From Pilasporangium apinafurcum (taxonomy: Eukaryota > Oomycota > Peronosporomycetes > Pythiales > Pythiaceae): DNA of 64,000 nt. The stretch's first letter is position 1. Every line of letters starts with the position of its first letter. The DNA lies in assembly GCA_001600495.1 (NCBI GenBank), contig BCKE01000022.1, positions 386,682-450,681 of the forward strand, in the 5' to 3' direction. A program made the position numbers and the translations under genes. Shown here in pieces: positions 24,409 to 36,500 of the stretch. The notes beneath the pieces were generated by a model. It saw only the letters and a program-made list of their open reading frames with translations, searched no databases and was not told the origin of the DNA.

Positions 24409-24806
24409 GCGCTTCTTGCAGCGAAATTAGAACCGCAGCTCTTGGTCACGCGTGCGCAAGTGGATGAAAGGAAGGTAGGCAGGAAGGAAGGAAGGAGAAG
24501 AAGCTGGATGACAGTCAGCTTTGACGAACACTTTTTCCCTTCCTTCCACCAGTGCAAGTGTACGGTTACTGGCATCAGAATTGTGGATTCAGTACTGATT
24601 ATATCCCAATTAAGTATCCAATCGCCATTACCTGATTATACAAATAATAAATATAGGTATACTTAAGCAGAACTTTCGGTAGAAAAAACTGGCGATCGGC
24701 AAATCTTTTTGTACAATTGTAATTTCGCTTAAGTACGGTTTGTACCTACCATATTTTCTGTGATGACCAAAAAATATCGCCACTTTCCATTAATCATCTT
24801 CCATCG
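24409..24806. promoter_or_regulatory. Shared divergent intergenic region with GGAA microsatellite
   Basis: About 400 bases lie between two divergent membrane-protein genes and must hold both promoters. A GGAAGGAAGGAAGG run is at about 24480-24497. No other element was recognised. Confidence 0.4.
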
Positions 24807-25508
24807 ATGGCGGTGGAAATTCACGTGCCGCAGCTCTATGATCAGGGCGTGAAGGAGCTGGGTGAGATCTACGAAAACTCGCTCAAGAATCTGCTGGTGG
24901 TTGGGCTCGAACTTTACCTTTCCATGCTGCTCGTAGAATCGTTCTTCCAGTGTCCCAACCCCGATATTCAAGATGAGCAGGAGCTGCAGATCCTCTACTC
25001 CTTCGCGTGGGTGCCGCTCGTGCTCAGTGTTTTTCTCGTCTATGGCTCCAACCTATCCTGTGCGTACGCACCATCACCAGAAAACTTTGATCGGAACGTA
25101 TTGAGAGGGAAAATCGGTGTTTGGATCTACTCGTTCCTCTTTCTTGTATGGGATGATGATATGACCATCAAGACTGGTCCGGCCTTGGGTGTGTCGATCT
25201 TATTCTGCGTGTGCGATCTTGCACGTTTCCAAATGGAAGTGTATCGGCTCATTGAAGACGATGAAGATGAAGAAGACGAAATCGAAGTCGCGCGAACGCA
25301 TGGTGGTGACCCACAACGAGTCACAAAATCTGATGGTAATAAAAACATGCAGCAAATGCATGGGTCTGCACAAACGACACCAGTGAGTGAATTTATAGCG
25401 GTGAGTGACCACATCGTACCGTTGTCGTCCGATCGAATTAGTGGAACAGGAGCAGGGAAACCGTCGACTGGCGAGAAACCAAAAGACTCGTTTGTCTACG
25501 AATTTTAA
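24807..25508 (+). CDS. Predicted membrane protein with acidic cytoplasmic-type tail, unknown family
   Basis: Intronless, 233 aa, MAVEIHVPQLYDQGV start. Hydrophobic segments at about residues 28-45 (NLLVVGLELYLSMLLVESFF), 66-85 (FAWVPLVLSVFLVYGS), 108-118 (WIYSFLFLVW) and 126-142 (ALGVSILFCVCDLARF). Then an acidic run (EDDEDEEDEIEV) and a hydrophilic Ser/Thr/Gly-rich tail ending FVYEF. The segment GVSILFCVCDLARFQMEVY resembles GALIIAICELGLISIEVF of the divergent neighbour, which suggests common ancestry, though this is weak. It ends 89 bases from the converging ankyrin gene. Function unknown. Confidence 0.78.
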   Translation: MAVEIHVPQLYDQGVKELGEIYENSLKNLLVVGLELYLSMLLVESFFQCPNPDIQDEQELQILYSFAWVPLVLSVFLVYGSNLSCAYAPSPENFDRNVLRGKIGVWIYSFLFLVWDDDMTIKTGPALGVSILFCVCDLARFQMEVYRLIEDDEDEEDEIEVARTHGGDPQRVTKSDGNKNMQQMHGSAQTTPVSEFIAVSDHIVPLSSDRISGTGAGKPSTGEKPKDSFVYEF

Positions 25509-25596
25509 GTGCATGTTGTAACTTTTACCACTACGTACTAACATATATATGAATCCAAAAGAATTGTCATTGTCGCACACTCTTACTTTTTCATTA

Positions 25597-27276
25597 TCAT
25601 ATTCCTTCCTGTGCTTGTTCTTCTTGGTTAATATATCTTCTCAACCACGTTTGCACGTCCTCGGCTCTGCCTTTTCTTGCTGCCTCTACCGCTTCGTCCA
25701 GTAAAGCTGGTTGGTGAAATTGTACACGCAGGTGTGCCAATAACCACTTCACACTCGACAGCTGACCCGTGTACGCAGCTCGTGTCAAGGCGCGCGTTGT
25801 ACATCCTTCTGTTCTGTTTCTGTGAAGAAAGTCAAGCAACGATATATTCCCATTCCGAGCTACAGCGTCCATGGCATCTGTTGAGCACCCTTCACTTCGA
25901 TGGCGATGCAACCATTGAACAACTTGATCGTAACCGTTTTCTGCCGCGTGGTCCATGGCGCGACTGGTGCAGCCTTCGGTGCGATTGTCATGCAAGAATT
26001 GCACCACCTCTAAGTGTCCACCTTTGGCTGCCAGATCCATCGCATCGGTTGTGCATCCGCCAGTAGTGTGCACATGGAGCCACTGAACGACATCTAAATG
26101 ACCATTACATGCAGCCAAATCCATGGCTTTCACTGTACACCCTTCCGTTCGATTCGCATGTAGCCACTTTACCACGTCGAGATATCCACGAGCGGCTGCG
26201 CCATCCATTGCTGCACTTGTACATCCCTCTGGTCGATTTTCATGAAGCCACTGAATGATGTGCAGTTGTCCACGAGAAGCGGCGGCATCCATCGTATTCA
26301 ACTGACAATTCGAAAATGCTTCTCCTGCATTGTGGTGAAGCCATTCCAGCACGTGCAAATGTCCGTTACCAGCAACATTATGAATGAGAATACTCGCACA
26401 GTTATCGTTTCGATTCGTACGTAGCCATTTGATGACATGAAGATGACCGTTTGAGGCGGCTCCATTGATAGCAGCGACCGAACATCCCTCCGTTCGATTT
26501 GTATGGAGCCACGTCACAATTTCCAAATGACCATTCCTCGCAGCGAGATCCATAGCTCGACGCGAACAGCCTTCAGTTCGATTATAGTGTAGCCACTTTA
26601 CAACTTCAAGATGTCCGTTCGCGGCGGCTCGATCCATAGCATGCACAGTGCACCCTTCGTTTCTGTTTTCATGCAACCATTTCACGATATCGATCCGTCC
26701 ATGCTCAGCAGCTCCAGTCATCGCATCATACGTACACCCTTCTTTTCGATGGTTATGCAACCACTTAACGACATCCAAATGACCATTCGTCGCTGCACGG
26801 TCTATCGCTGCCGTCGTACAGCCTTCAGACCGATTGTGATGGAGCCACTTAACGATCTCAAGTTGACCGTACTCTGCAGCCGTGATCATCACAAACACTG
26901 ATACTCTCTCATCAGATCGGTACGCGTCTAGCCATTTGATTGCCTCTAGATGGCCGTGCTTTGCTGCTTTACCCATAGCCTCGTCTAGATTCACCTCTTG
27001 TGCGAGGTACGACTCATCGCCGCACTTTTCCTTTGCGGCCAGACGTCGTAGAAGATGAATAAAACCATCACGCGCAGCCCTCATGATCGTCCACTCGTTG
27101 GATCGATCTACATAGGCGTCGATGGTCTCAACGACGTGCTTCAATGGCGCAATACCCGCGCGTTCGCGGCAGACAACGGCAACACACACGAGCGGCTCCA
27201 TCAAAGTCTTTTGATGAAGACCGATACGGAATGTTGGTCGGTCAACTACCATCATTCTTGTAAAGAGATTTGTCAA
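25597..27276 (-). CDS. Ankyrin-repeat protein (15 repeats)
   Basis: Intronless, 559 aa. After an N-terminal region of about 100 residues, fifteen tandem units of about 34 residues run almost to the end, of the form xNGHLxVVKWLHxNRxEGCTxxAMDxAA; units 8 and 9 are slightly longer. This WLHxNRxEGCT subtype is a large multigene family in oomycetes. Ankyrin repeats bind other proteins; no enzymatic domain is attached, so the partner and role are unknown. No signal peptide or membrane segment was seen. It shares a 284-base divergent intergenic region with the CHD remodeller gene. Because repeats are nearly identical at the protein level but varied at the DNA level, they are old rather than recently amplified. 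Confidence 0.9.
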   Translation of the reverse strand: MTNLFTRMMVVDRPTFRIGLHQKTLMEPLVCVAVVCRERAGIAPLKHVVETIDAYVDRSNEWTIMRAARDGFIHLLRRLAAKEKCGDESYLAQEVNLDEAMGKAAKHGHLEAIKWLDAYRSDERVSVFVMITAAEYGQLEIVKWLHHNRSEGCTTAAIDRAATNGHLDVVKWLHNHRKEGCTYDAMTGAAEHGRIDIVKWLHENRNEGCTVHAMDRAAANGHLEVVKWLHYNRTEGCSRRAMDLAARNGHLEIVTWLHTNRTEGCSVAAINGAASNGHLHVIKWLRTNRNDNCASILIHNVAGNGHLHVLEWLHHNAGEAFSNCQLNTMDAAASRGQLHIIQWLHENRPEGCTSAAMDGAAARGYLDVVKWLHANRTEGCTVKAMDLAACNGHLDVVQWLHVHTTGGCTTDAMDLAAKGGHLEVVQFLHDNRTEGCTSRAMDHAAENGYDQVVQWLHRHRSEGCSTDAMDAVARNGNISLLDFLHRNRTEGCTTRALTRAAYTGQLSSVKWLLAHLRVQFHQPALLDEAVEAARKGRAEDVQTWLRRYINQEEQAQEGI

Positions 27277-27560
27277 GATTCGATAAAGTATAGGTAGCTG
27301 TAGAACAGTGGACCCTCTCTTTTGTGGGCGGTTACACTATGTAACTTGTTTGGGTTACATGGTTACGCACAGTTTGTGTTGTTGGTTTTTTTTGAGAAAC
27401 TCAATGGCTCTAGGAGACAGTAGGTGGTGGAGGGCGGGAGTGTGAAAGGACGAGAAGGACAAGAAGAAGAAAGAGAAAGAAATTCCCCCCCCCTTCTCTT
27501 CACTTCTCTCAATCGGACAGAACAGTCTCGAACTAACTTCCATAGTAGACAACGCAGACC

Positions 27561-30500
27561 ATGGCGGAGGGAGAAGATACCGGCACGCAGTACTGCGTCT
27601 GTCAGCAAGTCGATAGCGGTGCGTCGCGCTCTTGTCCATCACCATTTCTTTGTCTATCGACAATGATAAGATCCTCATGTTTTACTCTTTTTATGTGTTT
27701 CTAGGTATTATGATCGAGTGTATTCGTGGTACGGGTGGCTGTCATGGGTGGGTGCATCCAAGTTGTTGTGGACTGATCTTGACACAGGAAGAATTGGAGG
27801 CGATCGATAGTTATATTTGTCCACTCTGTGAACGTCCTGATGACGATTACTCGCGGATGAAGGCGCTGAACACGAAACTCGCGAACCAAATGGCCAAAAA
27901 GCAGCGCAAGAAGAAGCTCAACGAACAGTTGATCGGGCCGAAAGCACCGGCCAAGAAACCACAACCAGGTGACACAACTTCCTCCACCAAGAAGAAACGT
28001 AGTAATGGGTGGATTTGCAATGTTTGCCATTTCGAGAATGTGGATCGCCAGGCAAAAGAATGCACGGCGTGCCATCAGTTACGAAAAATCGCCTCTTCCT
28101 CATCGAATGGTAGTAGCAATAGTAAAGAAAAGAAATCCAAGAAGAAAAAAGAGCAGGTGTTCACGGACGCCGAGTTGGCCGCGCATTTGCAACAGGATGA
28201 TCGTCGGCGCAGTCATCGTGAGAGTAACAAGAAGAAAAAATCATACCACGTACCAAATTCCGATGAAGATTTGAGTGCTGATGAAGACGACAGGCAAGTC
28301 AAACGTCGCAGCAAGAAGCGGCCACGTGATGATGACAATGACAGTCGCCTTGGCGGCGATTCATCTTCCGATGAGGCGGAATATGAGATTCCAATGAAAT
28401 CGAAAGCGCAGCGAGACCAACAGGACATTCAATACGCACCGTCGATGGTGATTGAAAAAGTCATGGGCGTGCGCAAACGCGAAGTGGTCGAACAGCCTCC
28501 AACACCCCCACCAGCGACAGCGGCATCCAGTATCTTTGCTACGCCAAAACCAGTGACAACGACAGTGACCGAGTATTTCATTAAGTGGAAGGGGTTTTCG
28601 TATCTACACTGCTCGTGGGAGACAAAAGAGATTCTGTTGGAGATTGATCCAAACAACAAAGGCAAGCTTCGACGATTTCATGAGAAGGAGCATCATCACC
28701 ATCATCATCACCACCACCACCACCATCGTCATCATCACCACGAACAGGAGAACGAACTGGGCGGAGCAGACGAAAACGAATTGGAGTATTTCAATCCAGA
28801 GTACCTGGAGATTCATCGCATTCTCGCTGAGCGGAAGGACGCGCCGATTCCACCAGATCCAGCTCATCCAGATGCACCAGTAGATGATGGTGTGCGGTAT
28901 TTGGTTAAGTGGCGTGTGCTTCCTTATACTGATGCGACATGGGAGCGAGCCTGCGATCTGAAGGATGATGTTGCTATTGAAAAATTTGGAACTTCGCTTG
29001 TGGTGCCACCAAAGGACGAGTGGGAACCATTGCCGCGACCATCGTTGCGTGAATATCGGAAACTGGATGCATCGCCTTTGTTTGGCCAAGATCAATCGCT
29101 CAAGTTGCGTGCTTATCAACTAGAAGGTCTAAATTGGTTACTGTGGAACTGGTACAATGAACGCCCGAGTATTTTGGCAGACGAAATGGGCCTCGGAAAA
29201 ACCATCCAGACGCTATCGTTTCTTGATAGGTTGCGGTTTAGTGAGAATATTCGTTGTCGCGGTCCGTTTTTGATCGTTGCTCCGCTTTCGTTGATTGCAC
29301 AATGGCAGAATGAATGTGAAACGTGGACGACCATGAACTGTATTGTCTATCATGGCAACAGTGATTCTCGAGAAATCATTCGCGATTACGAGTTTTATTA
29401 CCTGGATGATCAGAACAAGCCTGATAAGAAGAAACCGTTCAAATTCAATATTTTAGTGACTACCTATGAAGTTGCAATCAAGGATATCAGCATTCTCAGT
29501 AAGATTCGATGGCGCTGTTTGATCGTGGATGAGGCACATCGGCTGAAAAACCAGGCGTCGCGTTTGGTGGAGCAATTGCGATCGTTGCACCGTGATCACT
29601 GTGTGCTTCTCACTGGCACTCCATTACAAAACAAAACGGAGGAGTTATGGGCGTTGCTAAACTTTTTGGATGGGAAGTCGTTTCCAAGCGTTCAGGATTT
29701 TTTGAAAAAATTTGGCGATTTGCATGAGGCACAACAAGTCGCAGATCTTCACAAGATGCTGAAGCCATATTTACTGCGAAGAGTGAAGGAAGATGTGGAG
29801 AAGGCGTTGCCTCCCAAGGAGGAAACAATCATTGAAGTGGAACTGACGCCTGTGCAGAAACAATGGTACCGAGCGATTTATGAGAGAAATACTGCGTTCC
29901 TCAACCGTGGAGGGAACCCACAAAACATTCCCAACCTGATGAATGTGATGATGGAGCTACGCAAATGTTGCAATCATCCATACTTGAACAATGGTGTGGA
30001 AGACATTTTGAACGAAGGCTTGGTGACGGATGCTCAACGGCACGAGATGATGGTGAAATGTTGTGGGAAAATGGTTTTGATTGACAAATTGTTGCCACGC
30101 TTGAAGGAGGATGGACATAAAGTACTGGTTTTCAGTCAAATGGTTCGCGTGTTGGACATTATTGAGGACTACTTCCGGTATGTGGGGTATTTATACGAGC
30201 GTTTGGATGGCAACATTCGTGGTAACGACCGTCAAGCAGCTGTCGATCGCTTTGTCAAGCCTGAATACAATCGGTTTGTGATGCTTTTGTCTACCAAGGC
30301 TGGTGGGCTGGGATTGAACTTAACTGCAGCAGATACTGTCATCATTTTTGATAGTGATTGGAATCCCCAGAATGATCTACAGGCACAGGCACGAGCTCAT
30401 CGTATCGGACAAACACATTCGGTCAAGATATATCGTCTTATTACTCGCAAAACTTACGAAATGCACATGTTCCACAAGGCTTCCTTGAAGCTGGGATTGG

Positions 30501-33436
30501 ATAAAGCTGTCCTGACCCACATGCGACGTGAAAACGAAGATAAAGAAAGCAAAAAGAAGTCTAAGGCCGAGGAATCGAAAGAAATCGATGAATTGCTGAA
30601 ACGTGGTGCTTACGATGTGTTCCGTGACGATGATAGCGCCGCTGAGCAGTTTTGTGCTGCAGATATTGATCAAATCCTGCAGCGATCATCGCAGATTATC
30701 CAGTACGAACAGCAGGCTCAATCATCCTTCTCAAAGGCAAGTTTCGTCTCGGCAACAACATCTGATGACGTGGATATTGATGATCCAGACTTTTGGAAGA
30801 AAGCTGTTGGACTCACCGAACCAGATCCAGCTGAATCTGCGGATAACTTGCCGTTACAACGCAAACGAACACGGGTGTCTCGTTTTGGTGCGAATAATGG
30901 CTATGACTCAGAGGGTGCGGAAGACGAAGAATTCGATCGCGAATCCGACAAGAAAGACAGAGAGCGAGAGAAAGAAACTGAGCGCGAACGTCTTGAAGAA
31001 AAGAGAGAGCCACGTGACTGGACTCTCAACGGCCGTGATAGGCTGCAACGAGCACTGATGCATTTCGGATTTGGTCGATGGGAGATCATTCGTAGTCAAA
31101 GCGGTGGCAGTCGATCCGTGGAAGAGGTGCGGCGGTTTGCGAAAGAATTTATTTATGTATCTGGCTTGGCGTGTGTGGAATCATCGTCATCTTCGAAAGA
31201 CGATTCGGCATTTGTTAAGGCATCTATCCGAGCATCTGTATATGCACAGAAAGAGGGTATGGTGGACGAAGAAGAGCTAGCTCCGGTGTTAAAAGATGAA
31301 GAGTTTGTGGTGAAGCTTAAACAGGGCGGTGGACGTCGTGTTCTGATTCGAATGGATATGCTGTTGCGACTCCAAAAGCTTATTGCTGCAGCTTGTGATA
31401 TTTTGGATACTGAATACTATGCTCAGCATCCCGAGGATCCGGAGCAAAGCGCTGACGATGGCGAAGCCAGGAAACCACCACCTTCGCCTACAACAGCAGA
31501 AGTGGATGAACGGGTGGCATATCATGGAGTTGCCAACGTGAGAAGTCAAATTCAGTTGATTGAAGTAGGTGATCGACCGGCATGGACTTTTATTACGCCA
31601 TGGTGGAATGAAGAGGCTGATCGGAACTTGTTGATTGGCGTTTTTCTGCATGGCTATGGTCGTTGTAGTCAGATCATCAGTGATCCACGGCTGTGTTTTG
31701 CAAAACTAGAAGAAGAGGCGAAGCGAAATGCCGTTGAGGAATCTCGATCCGAAACAACTGTTTCTGAAGAAGGAATAGCTCACGCGCCTACGGGCACATC
31801 AAGTACCACGAAAAGCGAGAAGAAAGAAGAAGGGGCCGATGTGGAAATGAGTGATGCTGAATCGGACGATGGTAACAGCTCCGTAAATGGCGACGATGAC
31901 GACTCAGAAAACAAGAGTGTGGTAAGTAGCAGCAATACCGCAAAGGAGGAAAATGGGTCAACGAATGGTGCAGCCACAAGCTCAACTGATAAGAAAGAGA
32001 CCAGTGGTGACTCCAGCAACAATTTGGACAAGAAATTTAAGCAGCCGGAGGTGCAACAGATGAATCGGCTGCTGTTCTGGCTGCTTTCTGGGGATGATAT
32101 CAAGCGACAACGGGCTCAGGAGAGTTACAAAAAAGAGCGGATTGGTATTGAACAACAACGCCAAGCAGCACTGGAAAGGAGGCAGCGTATTGCAGCCCTT
32201 CGACGGTTAGAGTTGAAGGCCATGCAATTGGCTCAAGCTGATTGTCTGAGACAGATGACAATACTTCGAAATGCCCGCGAGTTACCAGACGCTCCTATTG
32301 CTCAAAAAATTAAACAAAAGGACTGGACGAAGGAAGAGCGTCGATCATTTTCATATATGATGGCTCTGTATGGTGCACCACGTATTTTGGCGAAAAGTGC
32401 TGTTTCGGCTGGTTCTGTTGCGTCAACAGAATCTGACAACTTACGACCATTTTCATGGCAAACCGATAGTCTCTCGTGGATGAATATCGTGAAATGGGGT
32501 AAACTGAACAAAACTGCAGCACTAGCTCGCAGCTTTTACGAAGAAAAGTTCCTCCCGAAATGTCGTGAGATTGCTGGAATGAAAGTGGACCCACTAGGAT
32601 CAGATCAACGTTCGGTGGCTTTAGCAGATCTAATCGGAATTGAGTTTGTCGATGCGCATGAAGGAATTCTGGCGCATGGATTGAAGGCTCGCAATATTGC
32701 ATGGGTAACGCTCCGTCGAACACAACTCCTGGACGATATTTTATGGATTTTGTCAGAACGAAGAGAGAATTTATTGTCGTATTTGCGTTCGGGCCGTCCT
32801 GAACTTGTGCAGGACATGCCAGTGTGGTGGTGTCCGTGGATTCACGATCTGGGTCTCTTCTATGGTATGGCGAGATATGGTATCTATGGATGGGATACAA
32901 TGCTGTTAGATCGCCAGTTACCTTTTCATCGTCGAGCGCGAGAAAATCATATTCGTCTTGTCTTCTTGGAGGGATCGCCTACGTTTCCCCCATTGTATCG
33001 GCACTTGTTTGACTCTGAAGCAAGCATGACAGAATGGTTTAATCGTGTAATGGAAGAGTTCCCGTCGCTGTCGGTTCTGGAGCGGAAGATGCACGGAATG
33101 TGTGAAGCTTTACTAGAGAACGAAATTCCCATGTTGCATCGATACGAAGAACCACCTGAGCTGCGCGAGTACACGCTTCTGCCTCCGAATAACTTTTATG
33201 AAGAGTTTATTCTGGAACGCGTCAAAACCAATGATACACCAGTGGATGTCGAGAATGAGATTCCGGCGCCAACAAATGAACCGAGCGAACCGTTAATAGC
33301 GCCTGTATCGGAGTCGCACGATACTCGAGACGAGTATTTACGAAGAGCGCTTCCTGCGGGCTCAGAGCAACTACCGTCTACGTCTGAGAAGACAACGCCA
33401 GCATCGAAAATCCCCATTCAGATGCTGGTCTCATAA
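27561..33436 (+). CDS. CHD-type chromatin remodeller (PHD, RanBP2-type zinc finger, two chromodomains, SNF2 helicase), 2 exons
   Basis: Exon 1 is 27561-27618 (MAEGEDTGTQYCVCQQVDSG), then an 86-bp intron, then 27705-33436; 1,929 aa. The splice completes the PHD finger (YCVCQQ...MIECIRG...CHGWVHPSCCGL...CPLC). Next, a RanBP2-type zinc finger (WICNVCHFEN...CTACHQL, about 125-150), a Lys-rich nuclear-type region, chromodomain 1 (YFIKWKGFSYLHCSWE), a 20-residue His-rich run, chromodomain 2 (YLVKWRVLPYTDATWE), then the SNF2 ATPase: DEMGLGKTIQT, DEAHRLKN, LLTGTPLQN, KVLVFSQM, STKAGGLGLNL and RAHRIGQ. The C-terminal half has SANT/SLIDE-like segments (WTLNGRDRLQRALMHFGFGRW). CHD proteins slide nucleosomes and read methylated histone tails. 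The PHD plus two chromodomains most resemble the CHD3/4 class. Confidence 0.93.
28688..28745 (+). repeat. CAT/CAC repeat encoding a poly-His run in the CHD gene
   Basis: Imperfect CAT/CAC triplets (with one CGT) code for a His run within the first chromodomain region. In-frame triplet expansion inside a conserved gene; such runs can vary in length between strains. Confidence 0.85.
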
Positions 33437-33548
33437 AGGTAGGAGTATTATTAGGTTATGTAGAGGCGCTAATGTGCGAAATGAAATCGGATCTGTGATT
33501 TTATTTAATATTGTAAGCCTAGCCAACATGAAGCTCAGCATCACCCAC

Positions 33549-36500
33549 TTATTCATTCTTGGGATGGACGAATGCGCCAGCTTTGACTTTTGTGAAGTTC
33601 TCTTCTGAATTTTTCCGCGATCGCCTGCGCTCTGCCTTGGCCAAGAGTAGTCGCCGACGGATCTTTTTGCGAATGTAATACCAGGCAATCAGTACGATAA
33701 CACTCAGCACAGAGATAATAGAAACAAAGGAGACAGTGTAGCGGCGGAAGAATGTGGGGACGTAGATCTGCAGGTGACAGCTTATAAACCGGCCCGAACT
33801 GTCTTCGGCGCCTTGAAAACCATCGACGCAGTTTTTAGTGCCATAGACATACCCCGGCGGAATTGAGCGATGGAACGGGTCGGACCAGGGCTTCTCACAG
33901 AATTCACCCGTGGATTGACACAAGTCTGGGTCATATTTCTTTCGACAGAGACACGTACAGAGTGACGGCAGTGTGCAGTTACCTTGTCCAACCAAAGCGC
34001 CATTAAAGATCTCCTTCCCCCATCGCCCGCCATCCGTACCACATGGATCATCATGAAACACTTGGAATTTGGCATCATCCACGGTGAAGAGCTGTTTTTT
34101 TATCTTGGTCGTCACGTTGAGTTGACAGATGGGTACGCTACAGTCAAAGCCACTCCAACCTTCAGCACATTCGCAAACGTCTGGGGCCACACATGTGCCG
34201 TTGTTTTTGCAACGATAGCACCCATCGACCCCTGCTGAGTTGCTCACGGTGCAGAGTGGATCAAAAACACCTTGAATACAGATCGGCAGTCCACAATCGG
34301 AGCCAAAGTACCCAGTTAAACCTCTAGGTGCAGTCGAATGCTGCTGGTAGAGCGTGGACTCGATTTGAATGCATTCGCATTTGTCTTTGTCGACACAGAC
34401 ACCGTTGTTGAGACAGCCATTGACGACTGAGCCATTCGCCTGGAGAAAGCGGCACATAGGGACGTTGCAGCCGATCCCTTCCCAGCCATCGCCACAGGAG
34501 CAAGTGTCTGGTGCAATGCACGAGCCTTTGTTGTAGCACATGAAGATGCCCTCGCCAGGGGTTTGTGTGCCGTATTCCCATGTATCGTCATCCACTTTAG
34601 TGATGTTGACGTAATTGACACGGATATTCCGTCCGGAAATGTAATCACCTTGTTCCCAGACGAGATTCCCACACAGATAGTCGTCTGAGGTGCGATTCAC
34701 GTTGAGTGAGTCCTTGTACTCCAGCAGATTGTTGATCTTGGTAGCGTCTGTTGCGGTGCTGACGTGGTTTGCGAGTGGATTTCCGACGGAACAACCGCTC
34801 TGGAATGAGTAGCCATCATTCGCCACGACTTCTTTGTCAAATTGGGGACAACGATACGTGGAGCATGTCGACTTACCGGTTTTCCCATGACCACGCAAAG
34901 ACAAGAACGTACTGGAACTGCGTTCAGTGTTGAGGATAAACTCGGACGCTTGGACACAGATAGGTGTGTTGCAGTCGTAGCCTGTGTACCCGGTATCCTG
35001 TGGATTACCCTCGGGTTTCTGAAAAATCGCTTCTCCCCTGCCATCGACCCACGTGGATGGCCACGTTAAGCACTCGCATGTATCTGGAGCTACGCATTTG
35101 CCGCTGTTTCTGCATTCCTGGGCACATAAGGGGATGGAACAGTTGGTTCCCGTCCACCCGATCTCACATGTGCAGCGATTCGGGAGTGTGCAGTTGCCGT
35201 GATTCAAGCATGTTTGTTCACAAACTGGGATGGTGCAATCAGATCCAGTCCACCCAGAAGCACATTTACAAGTCCCAGGGGCGACACATGTACCGTTGTT
35301 GAAACAACCACGCATAACATGATCAATACACTCACCGCCGAAAAGTGTCTCATTCCAAAAGCCTAGTCGGTCAGCCCGTTCAATTGAATATTGCACTTGT
35401 GGACGATATGAAGCATCAGTATCTACTACTAGCACCCCTTCAGCTCCAGAGACGAGGTCAATAGGCTTCACGTCACCAGGACAGACGCGCTGGAACTCAA
35501 TTAAGCATTTGCCTTTCTGCCATTGGCGTGGTGAGAGATAGTACCACGTGCCAGAACGCCGCCAACCTTCGCGAGTGTCGTCCAGTAGCGGTGGTGTGAG
35601 GTTATAGAGTGGTGGCCAGGACATGTTTACCCAGTGTGTGTGGTAGTGGCCATCGGCTGTCATCGTCTTATCCATATAGAGCGAATAGTAGTTTGGGTGG
35701 TCGAAATACTGTTCTGCTGAAGCGTTAGGCCCGATTGTGTTCGGTTTCTCCCATTTCGTGATGCTGCGAATGGAGCAAGAATAGCCACCTTGCGCCGGCA
35801 AGTAGCGTGTATTTCCCATGGTGACGGTAATTGTAGTCATGTGATCGTATGAAATGGTCTCGATCATTCGTTGATACGGTGGATTCGATTGTGGTTGACG
35901 TGGATGAACGGCTGTAGGTGGATCAGCAGCAAGGAAAGTCTGTTGTGACGGAACGTAGTAGCCTTGGTCACACACAGGTGTGCGACAATCGAAGCCAATC
36001 CACCCAGATGCACACTCACAGATATCCGGTGCAGTACAGTTACCCCCATTTGGGCATGCATAAACACCCTGCACAACGCTACGCTTCTCCACGAGCGCCA
36101 CTTGTCGATCGCTGGTGAGTGTGAACGGTGGAGAGAAACCGATCTCCGGACCAGAAATGCCGCGCCAGACATCATTGGAGGCGTTCCATCCATACGGGAC
36201 AAACGGAGCAAAGCGAAAGAAACCACTTGTGTGATTCTGTTCGTCAATGTATTGGTAGTTTGTCAGCGCATTTTCACCCACTTCAATCAGCATACAACCA
36301 GCTTTTGATATGACAGTGTTGGTTGGATCAATTCCTGGATCAAGTACTCTTCCTGTGATGTATCTCCCCGTTGAGCCATACGTGACATTCACCACTGGAC
36401 TTTGTTTCAATCGATGGAGACAATCGAATTCACCAGTTTCCTGGCACCACTGTTGGAAATCACAAGGCACGTAGTTTTCAAAGGAGAACGGCCGCCAAAG

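Noticed and set aside
26240-27200. Tandem DNA similarity considered as a satellite or CRISPR-like array
   Set aside because: It is explained entirely by the ankyrin repeats of the coding sequence.
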